DNA of 64,000 nucleotides from an uncultured Tolumonas sp. (GTDB taxonomy: Bacteria; Pseudomonadota; Gammaproteobacteria; Enterobacterales; Aeromonadaceae), in the NCBI RefSeq assembly GCF_963678185.1, contig NZ_OY782757.1:2539001-2603000 (forward strand), in the 5' to 3' direction. Below are positions 1 through 9,099 of this stretch, in pieces. A program made the position numbers and the translations under genes. The notes under the pieces were generated by a model that made no database searches, had not been told where the DNA came from, and saw only the letters and a program-made list of their open reading frames with translations. Numbering within the stretch: position 1 is the first letter of the stretch; each line of letters opens with the position of its first letter.

Positions 1-856
1 CATTGTGCTGCCAGCGGAACTCGGCTTCGGTCATCGCAGTTGGGCGGGCCAAACGCACGCCGTCATCCGTCAAGTGACGCACTAACTCACCGGACGTTTC
101 TTCCAACTCTTGCAACAGATTGGGGCTGATGGTCAGACGGTCACAACCGGACAGCGCCAACACTTCATCCAGATTACGGAAGCTCGCGCCCATCACCACG
201 GTGGAATAAGCGTGCTGTTTGTAATACTGATAAATCGCGCGCACTGACAACACACCAGGGTCAGTTTCAGCCGTGTAAGTCTGACCGGTTTTGGCTTTGT
301 ACCAATCGAGGATTCGACCAACAAACGGCGAAATCAGATAAGCACCGGCTTCAGCACAAGCACGCGCCTGCGCGAAACTAAACAACAAGGTCAGGTTGCA
401 GTTAATGCCCTCTTTCTCGAGTTGCTCTGCCGCACGAATGCCTTCCCAAGTGGAAGCAATCTTAATCAGCACGCGTGAGCGAGGAATGCCTTGATACTCA
501 TACAAGCCAATCAGCTTGCGGGCTTTTTCAATGGTGGCGGCGGTATCAAATGACAGACGGGCATCGACTTCGGTGGAAATACGTCCCGGTACGTGTTTCA
601 GCACTTCACAGCCAATCGCCACAATCAGGCGGTCAGCGGCCTCTTCGACTTGTACGGCCAGATCGGAAGAGAGCGTGCGCGCTTGCGCCACAATGCCCTC
701 CAGCAGAGCCGCATATTCTGGCAAGGTGACAGCTTTTAAAATCAGCGATGGGTTAGTGGTGGCATCGTCTGGTTTGAAGGCTTTGATTGCGGGCAGTTCG
801 CCCGTGTCCGCGACCACAGTGGTGAAAGCGCGGAGTTGATCCATTAAATTCGTCAT
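1..856 (-). CDS. tal: Transaldolase (left copy), C-terminus cut by window edge
   Basis: Transaldolase moves a dihydroxyacetone unit between sedoheptulose 7-phosphate and glyceraldehyde 3-phosphate in the cytoplasmic pentose phosphate pathway. The visible part (about 285 residues) begins [19 protein letters not shown], carries the DATTNPSL segment typical of TalB, and runs off the left edge just before the usual end near residue 316. The start at 856 has GGAA a few bases upstream; an internal ATG at 844 is less likely because the family normally has residues before it. It is the last visible gene of the ula minus arm, where it would recycle the xylulose 5-phosphate made by UlaF, but a hairpin with a T-run separates it from ulaD. 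Bases 1-187 are identical to the inverted sequence of the second transaldolase (63049-63235). Confidence 0.95.
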   Translation of the reverse strand, partial: MTNLMDQLRAFTTVVADTGELPAIKAFKPDDATTNPSLILKAVTLPEYAALLEGIVAQARTLSSDLAVQVEEAADRLIVAIGCEVLKHVPGRISTEVDARLSFDTAATIEKARKLIGLYEYQGIPRSRVLIKIASTWEGIRAAEQLEKEGINCNLTLLFSFAQARACAEAGAYLISPFVGRILDWYKAKTGQTYTAETDPGVLSVRAIYQYYKQHAYSTVVMGASFRNLDEVLALSGCDRLTISPNLLQELEETSGELVRHLTDDGVRLARPTAMTEAEFRWQHN

Positions 857-875
857 CACAATTCCTTTCAGTAAA

Positions 876-910
876 AAAACATCGGGCCACTCCCTGCAGT
901 GGCCCGATGT
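876..910 (-). terminator. Intercistronic terminator-like hairpin between ulaD and tal
   Basis: Arms ACATCGGGCCACT (879-891) and AGTGGCCCGATGT (898-910) pair perfectly over 13 bp around a 6-base loop. Read in the direction of transcription (minus), the stem runs into seven T residues (the A-run at 873-879). This is a strong intrinsic-terminator shape placed between ulaD and the ribosome binding site of tal, so it probably lowers or separates tal expression. Confidence 0.75.
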
Positions 911-916
911 TTCCAA

Positions 917-1561
917 TCACCAGTATTTGTTGATTTCAGCTTTCAGTGCTTCGGCCGTGGCTTTGCCGCTGGCAGAGGCCAATGCACGGCCCGCGATAAA
1001 GGTTTTGGCTTTGATACCTTGGAACAGGTGAATATCTTCTGTCACGATGCCGCCTGTGATTGACAGCTCAAAGCCCAACTCTGACAGCGCACGCATGCGG
1101 CTTAAATCGTCTTGTGTCCAGCTGACACCAGCCAATTCTGCATCGCGGGAACGGTGGTAAATCGCCTGTTTGATGCCCAAATCAACCCATTTTTGCGCGT
1201 CAGCCAGCGTCCAATTGCCATACAGCTCGATCTGGATTTCTCCACCAAATTGATCGGCCACTTTTTTGCACGCTTCAATGGTCGCGATGTGGGCGGCAGC
1301 GGACACAGTGATCCAGTTTGCACCGGCTTCGAATGCCATTTTTGCCAAAATCGCACCACCGTCGGTGGTTTTCATGTCACACACCAGAATGTGGTTCGGG
1401 TGACGTTTACGCAGTGTGCTCACCGCTGACATACCTTCGGCAAACGCCAGAATGGTGCCCACTTCAATCACTTCCACAAAACTCTCGACGCTGTTAGCGA
1501 TAGTGACGGCGCTGGCCAGATCAGTTGAATCTAATGCGATTTGTAATAATGGTTTAGTCAT
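917..1561 (-). CDS. ulaD: 3-keto-L-gulonate-6-phosphate decarboxylase
   Basis: This cytoplasmic TIM-barrel enzyme of the orotidine-5'-phosphate decarboxylase suprafamily converts 3-keto-L-gulonate 6-phosphate to L-xylulose 5-phosphate and CO2. At 214 residues it matches family length. The expected active-site residues are visible: Asp11, Glu33, the D62-x-K64-x-x-D67 motif (read as DMKTTD) and the C-terminal ITGGI phosphate-binding loop. It lies downstream of ulaF in the minus-strand ula arm, with a 133-base gap holding no clear signal. A second copy (60151-60813) has the same catalytic residues but a clearly different sequence. Confidence 0.95.
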   Translation of the reverse strand: MTKPLLQIALDSTDLASAVTIANSVESFVEVIEVGTILAFAEGMSAVSTLRKRHPNHILVCDMKTTDGGAILAKMAFEAGANWITVSAAAHIATIEACKKVADQFGGEIQIELYGNWTLADAQKWVDLGIKQAIYHRSRDAELAGVSWTQDDLSRMRALSELGFELSITGGIVTEDIHLFQGIKAKTFIAGRALASASGKATAEALKAEINKYW

Positions 1562-1694
1562 GATGTTTAATTCCTGTCGTTAATGGATGGCGTGAAATTT
1601 GGCTTTTTCGGGTGTAAGCAACCAAACCACGGCTATCCGTAGTGATTTCAATAATAAAATGGGTTAATCAGTGATCGGTGTTACCGCAAGCGGC

Positions 1695-2393
1695 TTAGGT
1701 TCGCTGTCCGTAATAGGCATTGGCCCCGTGTTTACGGAAGTAATGTTTATCCGACAGCGCCTGTTGAATGTGGATCTGGCTGTTGAGTGAACGGGTAGAC
1801 AGTGCCATGGCGGCGACCTCTTCCAGCACGATGGCGTTATGCACCGCATCGACGCCGTTTTTACCCCAGCAGAACGGCGCATGACCGGTGATCAAAGCCC
1901 CTGGCACTGCCGCCGGATCGAGATCGCGTTGTTGGAACAGCTCGACAATCACCTTGCCGGTGTTGACCTCATATTCAGTGCTGATCTCGGTTTCTGTCAG
2001 CGGGCGGGTGCAGGGAATGTCACCGTAGAAATAATCGGCATGCGTGGTGCCGAGCGCCGGAATGTCCATACCCGCTTGCGCCCAGATGGTGCCGTGGCGA
2101 GAGTGGGTGTGCACGATGCCACCGATACCAGAGAAGGCACGGTACAGCACCAGATGTGTGGCAGTGTCGCTCGATGGGTTCAAACGCCCTTCGATAACGC
2201 GGCCATCGTCTAAGCTCACTACCACCATATCGTCGGCGGTCATGTCTTCATAGTTCACACCAGAAGGTTTGATCGCCATGACGTTCTTGCTGCGATCCAC
2301 TTGCGACACATTACCCCACGTCAGCGTCACTAACCCGTTGGCGGGGAGTAATAGGTTGGCTTCCAGAACCGCTTGTTTTAATTCTTGAAACAT
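1695..2393 (-). CDS. ulaF: L-ribulose-5-phosphate 4-epimerase
   Basis: A class II aldolase-fold, zinc-dependent epimerase of 232 residues that turns L-ribulose 5-phosphate into D-xylulose 5-phosphate, the exit of the ascorbate pathway into the pentose phosphate pathway. The metal ligands are visible: Asp76 in PSSDTATH, His95 and His97 in VHTHSRH, and a His near 170. The last lies in GHAPFCWG, whereas the copy at 61660-62355 has SHGPFAWG as in E. coli AraD/SgbE, so this copy departs slightly from the usual motif. The C-terminal Tyr in NAYYGQ is kept. In this arm the 4-epimerase precedes the decarboxylase. ulaF as a name rests on context; araD-like is the safe family call. Confidence 0.93.
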   Translation of the reverse strand: MFQELKQAVLEANLLLPANGLVTLTWGNVSQVDRSKNVMAIKPSGVNYEDMTADDMVVVSLDDGRVIEGRLNPSSDTATHLVLYRAFSGIGGIVHTHSRHGTIWAQAGMDIPALGTTHADYFYGDIPCTRPLTETEISTEYEVNTGKVIVELFQQRDLDPAAVPGALITGHAPFCWGKNGVDAVHNAIVLEEVAAMALSTRSLNSQIHIQQALSDKHYFRKHGANAYYGQRT

Positions 2394-2436
2394 CAGAAAT
2401 CTCCTATTGCCTTCTTTTTATTTAGTTATCACTCTT

Positions 2437-2916
2437 TCAGGCGGCATTGGCACATAACGCTGCATCGATCACGCGGAACACGTCATCCTTGCTACGGCAT
2501 TGACGTAATTTATCCAGATTGATCCCGGTGTCGCTTTCTGGGTCATCCAGCACTTGCGTCACTTCCATCAAGCCTTGCATGTGCTCATCAGAAGAGCTGC
2601 CAGCCAGTGTCACTAACACGTCAACCGGTTCGCTTTCACCTTCAAAATAGATCGGGGTGGCCAGTGTGACTAACGCAAACGCAGTGCGGTTGACGCCATC
2701 TTCTGGGCGCGCGTGTGGCATGGCGAAGTTCGGCGCAATGACAATGTAAGGACCATGAGCTTCAATACTGCGGATGATCGCGTCGTGATAGCTCTGTTTT
2801 ACGGCACCGGATTTGATCAGCATGTTGGTGCCCAGCGTAATCGCTTCGCGCCAATCAGCGGCGGATGCTTGTAACTGAATGGAGTTATTGTCGATCAGCG
2901 ATTGTTTGAAATTCAT
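2437..2916 (-). CDS. ulaC: Ascorbate-specific PTS EIIA component
   Basis: A 159-residue cytoplasmic phosphocarrier of the mannitol/fructose EIIA type, passing phosphate from HPr to the EIIB domain. The phospho-accepting His68 sits in NFAMPHARPEDGV. It follows the EIICB fusion gene by 48 bases; a GAGGAGG ribosome binding site (about 2921-2927) lies directly upstream of ATG, and a 7-bp hairpin precedes that. With the neighbouring gene it completes a PTS that imports L-ascorbate as L-ascorbate 6-phosphate. Confidence 0.94.
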   Translation of the reverse strand: MNFKQSLIDNNSIQLQASAADWREAITLGTNMLIKSGAVKQSYHDAIIRSIEAHGPYIVIAPNFAMPHARPEDGVNRTAFALVTLATPIYFEGESEPVDVLVTLAGSSSDEHMQGLMEVTQVLDDPESDTGINLDKLRQCRSKDDVFRVIDAALCANAA

Positions 2917-2930
2917 TTTGCCTCCTCAGG

Positions 2931-2951
2931 GGCCAGCAACAGCGGCTGGCC
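2931..2951 (-). other. Intercistronic hairpin between ulaAB and ulaC
   Basis: GGCCAGC (2931-2937) and GCTGGCC (2945-2951) form a 7-bp stem with a 7-base loop just upstream of the ulaC ribosome binding site. There is no T-run, so transcript stabilisation or processing is more likely than termination. Confidence 0.4.
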
Positions 2952-2964
2952 ACAGTATTAAGAA

Positions 2965-4734
2965 TTAATGCGCAAAGTTGTTTTTGATAAGACCGAGCAA
3001 TTCGTCACCGAAAGAGTTCGGGTTCAGCATGTTTTGCACACCGAGTACAAACTTGCCTTCACCTGGATCCATTTCGCCAGACAGATGTTTAGAAGAAACG
3101 ATGATGTCGGTCGATGGCAGCTTGGATTTGTAATCAGACACGGCACAGGAATCCATCACGTGTGGAATGCCTTTTTGCTCCAGATATTTACCAATCTTCA
3201 TTTTCATCATCATCGATGAACCCTGACCATTACCACACACCGCCAGAATACGAATCGCACGGTTGTTGGCAGTAGCAACGGCAGTATCAGCGACCGGAGT
3301 GACAACCGCTGCTGGTGCTGGTGTGTTAACTACACGAGCGGCGGCTGCGGCTTCGGCATCTTCTTCAGCACGTAAGGTGCGTGAAGCGAAGAACATGTAA
3401 ACGCCCGCCAGTGCCAGCACCACAAAGAAGAAGTAAGAAGAGAATGACAAGCCCTGCATGATTGGTGGGAACACCAAAGCCCAGTCTGCCATGCCCATCC
3501 AGCCATTAAATGCAGTGCCTTGAGCTGAGAACAGGTGGATCGCCCATGCTGAACCCAGCACTTCGATGATACCCATGACAAAACAGACCTTCATGACCGC
3601 CTTCCAGCCACCGAAATGGTTGGCAAACACACCAATGGTCGCGTTAGAGAAGAACATTGGAATGAAGCCAGGAATAATCATGATCGGTGCTTTGAACAGC
3701 AACAGTGCAATTACCGCCAAGAACTGACCAATCGCACCCCACATGAAACCGAATACCATGGCGTTAGGTGAGTAAGCATAGATAGCTGCGCAGTCGATGG
3801 CTAATACCGCATTTGGGATCACGCGTTCAGAAATCCCTTTGAAAGCTTCAGACAGCTCGGCTACGAACATACGCACGCCAGCTACAATCACTTGCACTGC
3901 AACGGCGAATTTCAAACCGGTTTCCAGAATGTAGATGGTCCAGTGGGTTGGGCCAGCCATTTTTTGCAGATTTTCTAAACCGAATGACAGCAGAATGATG
4001 CCGAAGAACACGGTCATGACGATCGCTGTGGCGGTAATGCTGTCATGGAAAATATGCAGCCATTTTGGCAGTTTCAGGTTATCCACGCTGTCGTCTTTGT
4101 TACCCAGTTTTGGCGCAACTTTAGTGGCGATCCACGCAGCAAACTGTTGTTGGTGACCAATCGAGAAGCCGGCACCGCCTGTCACCGCCTGTGTTGGCTT
4201 GAACATGATGTTCGATGATATGCCCCAATACAGCGCCATAATCACCGCAGAGTAGATGATGGTTTCCCACATGGATGCGCCCAACACCAGATAGAACACG
4301 GCGACCAGACCGGCTTGTTGGAACATAATGTGTCCGGTCAGCATGATGGTGCGGATACCGGTAATTCGGCGGAAAACGACTAATAAGATGTTAAGTGCCA
4401 AAGCGAGTAATACGGCATAACCAACCCATGAGTATTTGTCCCCCATGGTTTGCATCGTTGCCATCATCGTGGTGTAAGGGTCGATGACCGAACCGACAAG
4501 GTGATGATATTCAGCTAATTTTTCAACGACAGGTTTAAACCCAGTTACCAACGTTGTTGAACCCACCTGAACCAACATGAAACCAACAATCGTTTTCACG
4601 GTTCCTTTGAAGACTGTTGTTCCATCACGGCGCAACAGTAAATAGCCAATACAGGTAACTAGACCGAGTAGCAGCGGCGCTTTGGTCATTACCTGACTGT
4701 AGAAAATATAAAAAATGTTATACAGGGTTTCCAT
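2965..4734 (-). CDS. ulaA: Ascorbate PTS fused EIIC-EIIB permease
   Basis: A 589-residue fusion of the UlaA membrane permease and the UlaB phosphocarrier, separate proteins in E. coli (465 and 101 residues). Residues 1 to about 455 are a polytopic EIIC domain with many hydrophobic helices. An Ala/Pro/Val-rich linker (about 456-491) leads to an EIIB domain from residue 492, with the phospho-cysteine Cys500 in VCGNGQGSS. The reading frame is continuous, so this is a true fusion. The protein takes up L-ascorbate across the inner membrane and phosphorylates it at C6, with UlaC supplying phosphate. It is the first gene of the minus arm and is divergent from ulaG across a 515-base control region. 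Confidence 0.95.
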   Translation of the reverse strand: METLYNIFYIFYSQVMTKAPLLLGLVTCIGYLLLRRDGTTVFKGTVKTIVGFMLVQVGSTTLVTGFKPVVEKLAEYHHLVGSVIDPYTTMMATMQTMGDKYSWVGYAVLLALALNILLVVFRRITGIRTIMLTGHIMFQQAGLVAVFYLVLGASMWETIIYSAVIMALYWGISSNIMFKPTQAVTGGAGFSIGHQQQFAAWIATKVAPKLGNKDDSVDNLKLPKWLHIFHDSITATAIVMTVFFGIILLSFGLENLQKMAGPTHWTIYILETGLKFAVAVQVIVAGVRMFVAELSEAFKGISERVIPNAVLAIDCAAIYAYSPNAMVFGFMWGAIGQFLAVIALLLFKAPIMIIPGFIPMFFSNATIGVFANHFGGWKAVMKVCFVMGIIEVLGSAWAIHLFSAQGTAFNGWMGMADWALVFPPIMQGLSFSSYFFFVVLALAGVYMFFASRTLRAEEDAEAAAAARVVNTPAPAAVVTPVADTAVATANNRAIRILAVCGNGQGSSMMMKMKIGKYLEQKGIPHVMDSCAVSDYKSKLPSTDIIVSSKHLSGEMDPGEGKFVLGVQNMLNPNSFGDELLGLIKNNFAH

Positions 4735-5249
4735 GATGATGCTCCGTAGATGGATTCACATGCTGATAGGATTGGTAACTCTTCTTGGTTTTGGTCGCAC
4801 ATCATGACCAACTCAACCTCATCACCACACGCCTGTTTCTGTTCGCCCAATAACCATATCAATCACAAGGAATCATCAAAAGATTTTTTGTGATTTTATG
4901 TGAGCGGGTTCTCGTTCATTTTATTTCTTAATCACCGCGTGATGATTATTTCAATCACGGGCTCACTAGAGTCATACCGATCTGTTGATTTGTCCAAAAA
5001 TAAAACAAACCTTTACATATCATTGAGTTATTTTTGTGATAAATAATTAAGTCAAGAAATCTGATAGCTGAATCACACAAAAACACAAATAATCATTGAT
5101 AATCACGAAAGCATTGATATAGTCATTTCACGTTCACAAGTAATCATTGAGTGAGTGCTTGTGCGTAGAATGACTATCATCACTGATTGTTCTGTGACTG
5201 CAAACGAACTCACTCAAACCAATATCTTTGTATTAACAGGAGTTACCCA
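4735..5249. promoter_or_regulatory. Divergent ulaA / ulaG control region
   Basis: This 515-base gene-free, AT-rich region separates the two ula arms. It contains several inverted repeats: AATCACAA (4861-4868) with TTGTGATT (4888-4895), CGTGAT (4938-4943) with ATCACG (4954-4959), and TTGAGTGAG (5147-5155) with CTCACTCAA (5209-5217). A TTTACA hexamer (5012-5017) is a possible -35 for ulaG, followed after 17 bases by a weak TGTGAT. A CRP-like half site with partner, TGATA-N6-TCACA (5062-5077), is only a partial match. In E. coli this position holds several UlaR operators and cAMP-CRP control; applying that here is inference. Confidence 0.6.
5140..5157 (+). promoter_or_regulatory. Candidate UlaR operator upstream of ulaG
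   Basis: GTAATCATTGAGTGAG at 5140-5155 recurs with one change (GTAATCATTAAGTGAG) at 8233-8248, directly before ulaR. The repetition of a 16-base word at the two likely UlaR-controlled promoters, and the inverted CTCACTCAA at 5209-5217, suggest a binding site of the DeoR-family repressor. Confidence 0.55.
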
Positions 5250-6317
5250 ATGAGCAAGATTGATGAAATCACCCGCGAATCCTGGATCTTAAGTACCTTC
5301 CCAGAGTGGGGTACTTGGTTAAACGAAGAGATCGCACAGGAAAACGTAGCGCCGAATACCTTTGCTATGTGGTGGCTCGGTTGTACTGGTATTTGGTTGA
5401 AATCTGCGGGTAACACCAACATCTCGATCGATTTCTGGTGCGGCACTGGTAAACGTACTCACGGCAACCCGCTGATGAACAAACAGCATCAGATGATGCG
5501 TATGGGCGGTGTGCGTAATCTGCAACCTAACCTGCGTACGTCACCATTTGTGCTTGATCCGTTTGGTATCAAAGACATCGACGCCGTGCTGGCAACCCAC
5601 GATCACGCTGACCATATCGACATCAATGTGGCCGCGGCGGTGCTGCAAAACTGCGGTAAACATGTGAAATTCATTGGCCCGCAAGCCTGTGTGGATTTGT
5701 GGACCCAATGGGGGGTGCCTGCAGAGCGCTGCATCGTGGCGAAAGTCGGTGACGAAATTCCAGTCGGCGATATCACCATTCAAGTATTAGACGCATTCGA
5801 CCGTACTGCGCTGGTTACGTTGCCAAAAGGTGTCTCTTCTTATGATAAAGGCATTCTGGATAGCATGGATGAGCGTGCGGTGAACTACTTAGTGAAAACC
5901 TCAGGCGGTAATCTCTACCACTCTGGTGATTCTCACTACTCCAACTACTACGCGAAACACGGTAACGACAACCAGATCGACGTGGCGCTGCTGTCTTACG
6001 GCGAAAACCCACGCGGTGTGACCGACAAGATGACGTCATCGGACATCCTGCGTGCCGGTGAATCATTGAAAGCGAAAGTGGTTGTCCCATTCCATCACGA
6101 TATTTGGGCGAATTTCCAAAACGATCCGCGTGAAATTGAAGTGTTGTGGAACATGAAGAAAGACCGTCTGGACTACGGCTTCCATCCGTTCTTCTGGCAA
6201 GTTGGCGGTAAATACACCTACCCAACTGATCAGGCGAAAATGTACTACCAACACCCACGCGGCTTCGATGACATCTTCATCGATGAACCGGAATTGCCTT
6301 ACAAGTCTTTCCTGTAA
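5250..6317 (+). CDS. ulaG: L-ascorbate-6-phosphate lactonase
   Basis: A metallo-beta-lactamase-fold enzyme of 355 residues that opens L-ascorbate 6-phosphate to 3-keto-L-gulonate 6-phosphate in the cytoplasm. The metal motif THDHADHID is visible near residue 115, and further His/Asp ligands follow in HSGDSH and FHHDIW. The ATG at 5250 is chosen over an in-frame upstream extension because ACAGGAG precedes it and the N-terminus [20 protein letters not shown] matches known UlaG starts. It heads the plus arm with the HAD gene, ulaE and ulaR. Confidence 0.96.
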   Translation: MSKIDEITRESWILSTFPEWGTWLNEEIAQENVAPNTFAMWWLGCTGIWLKSAGNTNISIDFWCGTGKRTHGNPLMNKQHQMMRMGGVRNLQPNLRTSPFVLDPFGIKDIDAVLATHDHADHIDINVAAAVLQNCGKHVKFIGPQACVDLWTQWGVPAERCIVAKVGDEIPVGDITIQVLDAFDRTALVTLPKGVSSYDKGILDSMDERAVNYLVKTSGGNLYHSGDSHYSNYYAKHGNDNQIDVALLSYGENPRGVTDKMTSSDILRAGESLKAKVVVPFHHDIWANFQNDPREIEVLWNMKKDRLDYGFHPFFWQVGGKYTYPTDQAKMYYQHPRGFDDIFIDEPELPYKSFL

Positions 6318-6450
6318 GGGAGAGTAATTGACGTCACACAGCGATACGCGATGCCTGTTTCTGGTTCGCACCCAAAGAGGTTGACTGCGTATCGCTGTGC
6401 CGTCTTTTTATCGCATAACCCATTCGTTCAAACAACAAAGGAGTGCCATC

Positions 6451-7290
6451 TTGTCATATCGTGTTTTAGCGCTGGATTTGGATGGCACGACGCTAACCAG
6501 CGATCATCAAATTGTTCCCGCCGTTCGGGAAGCGATCCAGCAATTAAAATCGAAAATCATGGTGTTGCTGGTGACCGGTCGTCACCACACCGCCGCGCGA
6601 CCTTACTACTATGAGTTGGGTTTAGATACGCCCATCATCAGTTGTAATGGCACCTATATCTATGATTATCAAACCAATTCTGTTTTGGCAGAAAATGCAA
6701 TTTTGCATGATACCGCACAACACTTTTTGCAGTTGGCGCAGCAACATGAATTGAATCTGGTGGTGTATGTCACTAACCGTATGACGCTGTCAGCGCAAAA
6801 ACCTATTGCCTACATGTCGGTGTTAGAACATTGGGCCGCCCAGTGCCCAGAAGCGGTACGACCAGAGATTGTGCGTGTTGACTCTTTTGAAGACGAGATC
6901 GCCAACAGCGAATACATCTGGAAATTCGTTGCCGAAGGCGACATCGAAAAAATCACCGCTTTCGCAAAACTGGATTGGATCCAAGCTCATTTCACCGGTG
7001 AACAGTCGTGGCATAACCGCATCGACTTCTCGCGTAAGGGCAATACCAAAGGCGCTCGTCTCCAAGCGTTTTTAGCGCAACACGATATCTCGCTCGCTGA
7101 CGTGATTGCGATTGGCGACAACCACAATGACATCTCCATGATTGAAGCCGCCGGATTAGGCGTGGCCATGGCGAATGCCGAAGAAGCCGTCAAAACCATC
7201 GCCAATCAAGTCACGCAAGAAACCAATAACGGCCAAGGCATTCTCGATATTTTGCAGCAATATTTTGGCGATCATCTCCGAGGTGCATAA
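6451..7290 (+). CDS. HAD-superfamily (Cof-type) sugar-phosphate phosphatase in the ula operon
   Basis: A predicted 279-residue Mg-dependent phosphatase of HAD class IIB. The four HAD motifs are visible: LDLDGTT near the N-terminus, VTGRH, the Lys of SRKGNTKGA, and IGDNHNDISMIE. AAAGGAG (6437-6443) lies 7 bases before a TTG at 6451, which I take as the start; the longer in-frame reading from 6397 lacks such a site. Its stop overlaps the ulaE start by one base, so translation is coupled and a role in ascorbate catabolism is likely. E. coli ula operons have no HAD gene. It might relieve build-up of a sugar phosphate, but its substrate cannot be read from sequence. Confidence 0.85.
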   Translation: MSYRVLALDLDGTTLTSDHQIVPAVREAIQQLKSKIMVLLVTGRHHTAARPYYYELGLDTPIISCNGTYIYDYQTNSVLAENAILHDTAQHFLQLAQQHELNLVVYVTNRMTLSAQKPIAYMSVLEHWAAQCPEAVRPEIVRVDSFEDEIANSEYIWKFVAEGDIEKITAFAKLDWIQAHFTGEQSWHNRIDFSRKGNTKGARLQAFLAQHDISLADVIAIGDNHNDISMIEAAGLGVAMANAEEAVKTIANQVTQETNNGQGILDILQQYFGDHLRGA

Positions 7291-8162
7291 TGCATAACTT
7301 TGAAAAACCTTTCCGCTTAGGTCTGTATGAAAAAGCGATGCCAAATAGCCTGAACTGGGAAGCGAAAATCCAGATGGCGAAAGAACTGGGTTTTGATTTT
7401 ATTGAAATTTCTGTCGATGAATCGGACGAACGTCTGCAACGACTAGATTGGTCCGATGACGAAATCTATCAGCTGCGTCACCTGTGTGAGCATTATGAAC
7501 TGCCGTTGCAGTCGATGTGTCTGAGTGCGCACCGCCGTTTCCCGTTTGGTTCAGCAGACCCTGCAACGCGCGAGCAAGCGCATCGCATCATGGAAAAAGC
7601 GATCAATCTGGCTTACAAGCTGGGCATTCGCTGCATTCAACTGGCGGGTTACGATGTCTATTATGAACCGCAAACTGCAGCCACCCATCAGCGTTTCATT
7701 GACGGTATGAAGGCCGCGACAAAAATGGCTGAACGTGCCGGCGTGATGCTCGGTGTTGAGATCATGGATACCCCTTATCTCAACTCACTGAGCAAATTTG
7801 AAGTGCTGAAAAAAGCCATTCCATCGCCCTATTTTATGGCCTATCCCGATGTCGGTAACATCACCGGCTGGAATTATGACACCTGCACTGAGCTGAAACT
7901 GAGCAGTGAGCATATCGTGCAAGTGCACTTGAAAGACACGCTGAAAGTGACCGAGCACGGCAAAGGGCAGTTCCGCGATTTGGTGATCGGAGAAGGGCAG
8001 GTCGATTTCCCGGCGATTTTTAGCACCTTAGCCGAGATCAATTACAACGGTCCGATGGTGTTGGAAATGTGGGCGCAAGATGAACATTGGGTCGATAATC
8101 TGCGCACTGCTAAATCGCGTTTAGAAAATATGAGTCGGGAAGCTGGCATGTCGTTGGCGTGA
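7290..8162 (+). CDS. ulaE: L-xylulose-5-phosphate 3-epimerase
   Basis: A 290-residue TIM-barrel epimerase (AP-endonuclease family 2 fold) converting L-xylulose 5-phosphate to L-ribulose 5-phosphate in the cytoplasm. The family signatures [41 protein letters not shown] and VHLKDT are present, as are acidic metal ligands in VEIMDT and YPDVGN. It overlaps the upstream HAD gene by one base and is followed by ulaR after 91 bases. The second copy at 60806-61666 has the same motifs but is diverged. Confidence 0.95.
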   Translation: MHNFEKPFRLGLYEKAMPNSLNWEAKIQMAKELGFDFIEISVDESDERLQRLDWSDDEIYQLRHLCEHYELPLQSMCLSAHRRFPFGSADPATREQAHRIMEKAINLAYKLGIRCIQLAGYDVYYEPQTAATHQRFIDGMKAATKMAERAGVMLGVEIMDTPYLNSLSKFEVLKKAIPSPYFMAYPDVGNITGWNYDTCTELKLSSEHIVQVHLKDTLKVTEHGKGQFRDLVIGEGQVDFPAIFSTLAEINYNGPMVLEMWAQDEHWVDNLRTAKSRLENMSREAGMSLA

Positions 8163-8232
8163 TCTGCATCGCGCCATTGCATGATGAAATTTATGCTCAT
8201 TATGAGTATAATATTAGCCAAGTAGTCATGAG

Positions 8233-8248
8233 TAATCATTAAGTGAGC
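8233..8248 (+). promoter_or_regulatory. Candidate UlaR operator overlapping the ulaR leader
   Basis: GTAATCATTAAGTGAG ends five bases before the ulaR ATG (8254) and is nearly identical to the site at 5140-5155. It overlaps the ribosome-binding region, which would fit autorepression. Confidence 0.5.
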
Positions 8249-8253
8249 AGGCA

Positions 8254-9012
8254 ATGACAGAATCACAACGACATCATGCAATTATTGAGCTTCTGCAACA
8301 GAAGCGGTATATGACGGTCGCAGGATTGATCCAGGCCTTTGATATCTCGCCGGCCACCGCCCGACGCGACATTAATAAGCTTAATGAATCCGGCAAACTG
8401 CGCAAAGTTCGTAATGGTGCGGAGGCAACCACCGCGGCCGCGAAAAGTCAGTGGTCGCCGATGGACAGCGAACAGAGCGTGAATTTCGATGAGAAAAGCC
8501 GCATCGCTATCGCTGCCGCCAAACTGTGTCAGCCGGGGCAGAGCATCGTCATCAACTGCGGTTCAACGGCGTTTTTGTTGGGGCAACACCTGTGTGGCAT
8601 GGACGTGCAGGTCATCACCAACTACTTCCCATTGGCGAGTTATCTGATCGAGCACCAACATGAGCGCGTACTGGTGATTGGTGGTCAATATCATCGTGAT
8701 CAATCGATTATGCTCGGTGCCCAAGATGAACTTTCCGGTATCTACACCGGTGACTGGATGTTCACCAGTGGTAAAGGTTTAACCGAAGACGGCCTGTATA
8801 AAATCGACATGCTGACCGCCATGGCTGAACAAAAGATGCTGGCGAATGTCGGTAAACTGGTGGCGCTGGTCGATAGCAGTAAAATTGGTCAGCGTGGTGG
8901 CGTGCTGTTCAGCAAAGCCGAGCAGATGGATTACATCATCACTGGCAAGAATGCCGACCCGAAAGTACTCGATGCGCTGCGTGCTAAAGGTTGCGAGATC
9001 ATTCTGGTTTAA
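8254..9012 (+). CDS. ulaR: DeoR-family repressor of ascorbate utilisation
   Basis: A 252-residue DeoR-family regulator. The N-terminal winged helix-turn-helix is visible ([20 protein letters not shown], about residues 19-38), followed by the DeoR sugar-phosphate sensing domain with the INCGSTAF and SSKIGQRGG segments. In E. coli UlaR represses both ula arms and is released by L-ascorbate 6-phosphate. Here the gene is moved to the end of the plus arm. A conserved 16-base word in front of it and in the ulaA-ulaG region supports autoregulation and control of the locus. Confidence 0.93.
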   Translation: MTESQRHHAIIELLQQKRYMTVAGLIQAFDISPATARRDINKLNESGKLRKVRNGAEATTAAAKSQWSPMDSEQSVNFDEKSRIAIAAAKLCQPGQSIVINCGSTAFLLGQHLCGMDVQVITNYFPLASYLIEHQHERVLVIGGQYHRDQSIMLGAQDELSGIYTGDWMFTSGKGLTEDGLYKIDMLTAMAEQKMLANVGKLVALVDSSKIGQRGGVLFSKAEQMDYIITGKNADPKVLDALRAKGCEIILV

Positions 9013-9099
9013 CCGCATTCATTTCCCGCCAAATCTGACGGCTGTTTTTCATGGCAGCCGTTGGTTAGTGTCAGAGCAAAATCGCCTCTGGAGTTTTGC

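Noticed and set aside
475-839. Plus-strand open frames across the left transaldolase
   Set aside because: They are shadows of the transaldolase coding strand, lack binding sites and have no recognisable protein features.
3261-3400. UlaA-UlaB fusion as a sequencing frameshift
   Set aside because: The frame runs through a low-complexity Ala/Pro linker without a stop or start between domains, as expected of a true fusion.
9038-9061. Terminator after ulaR
   Set aside because: The 7-bp stem (ACGGCTG/CAGCCGT) is not followed by a T-run on the plus strand, so I do not call it.
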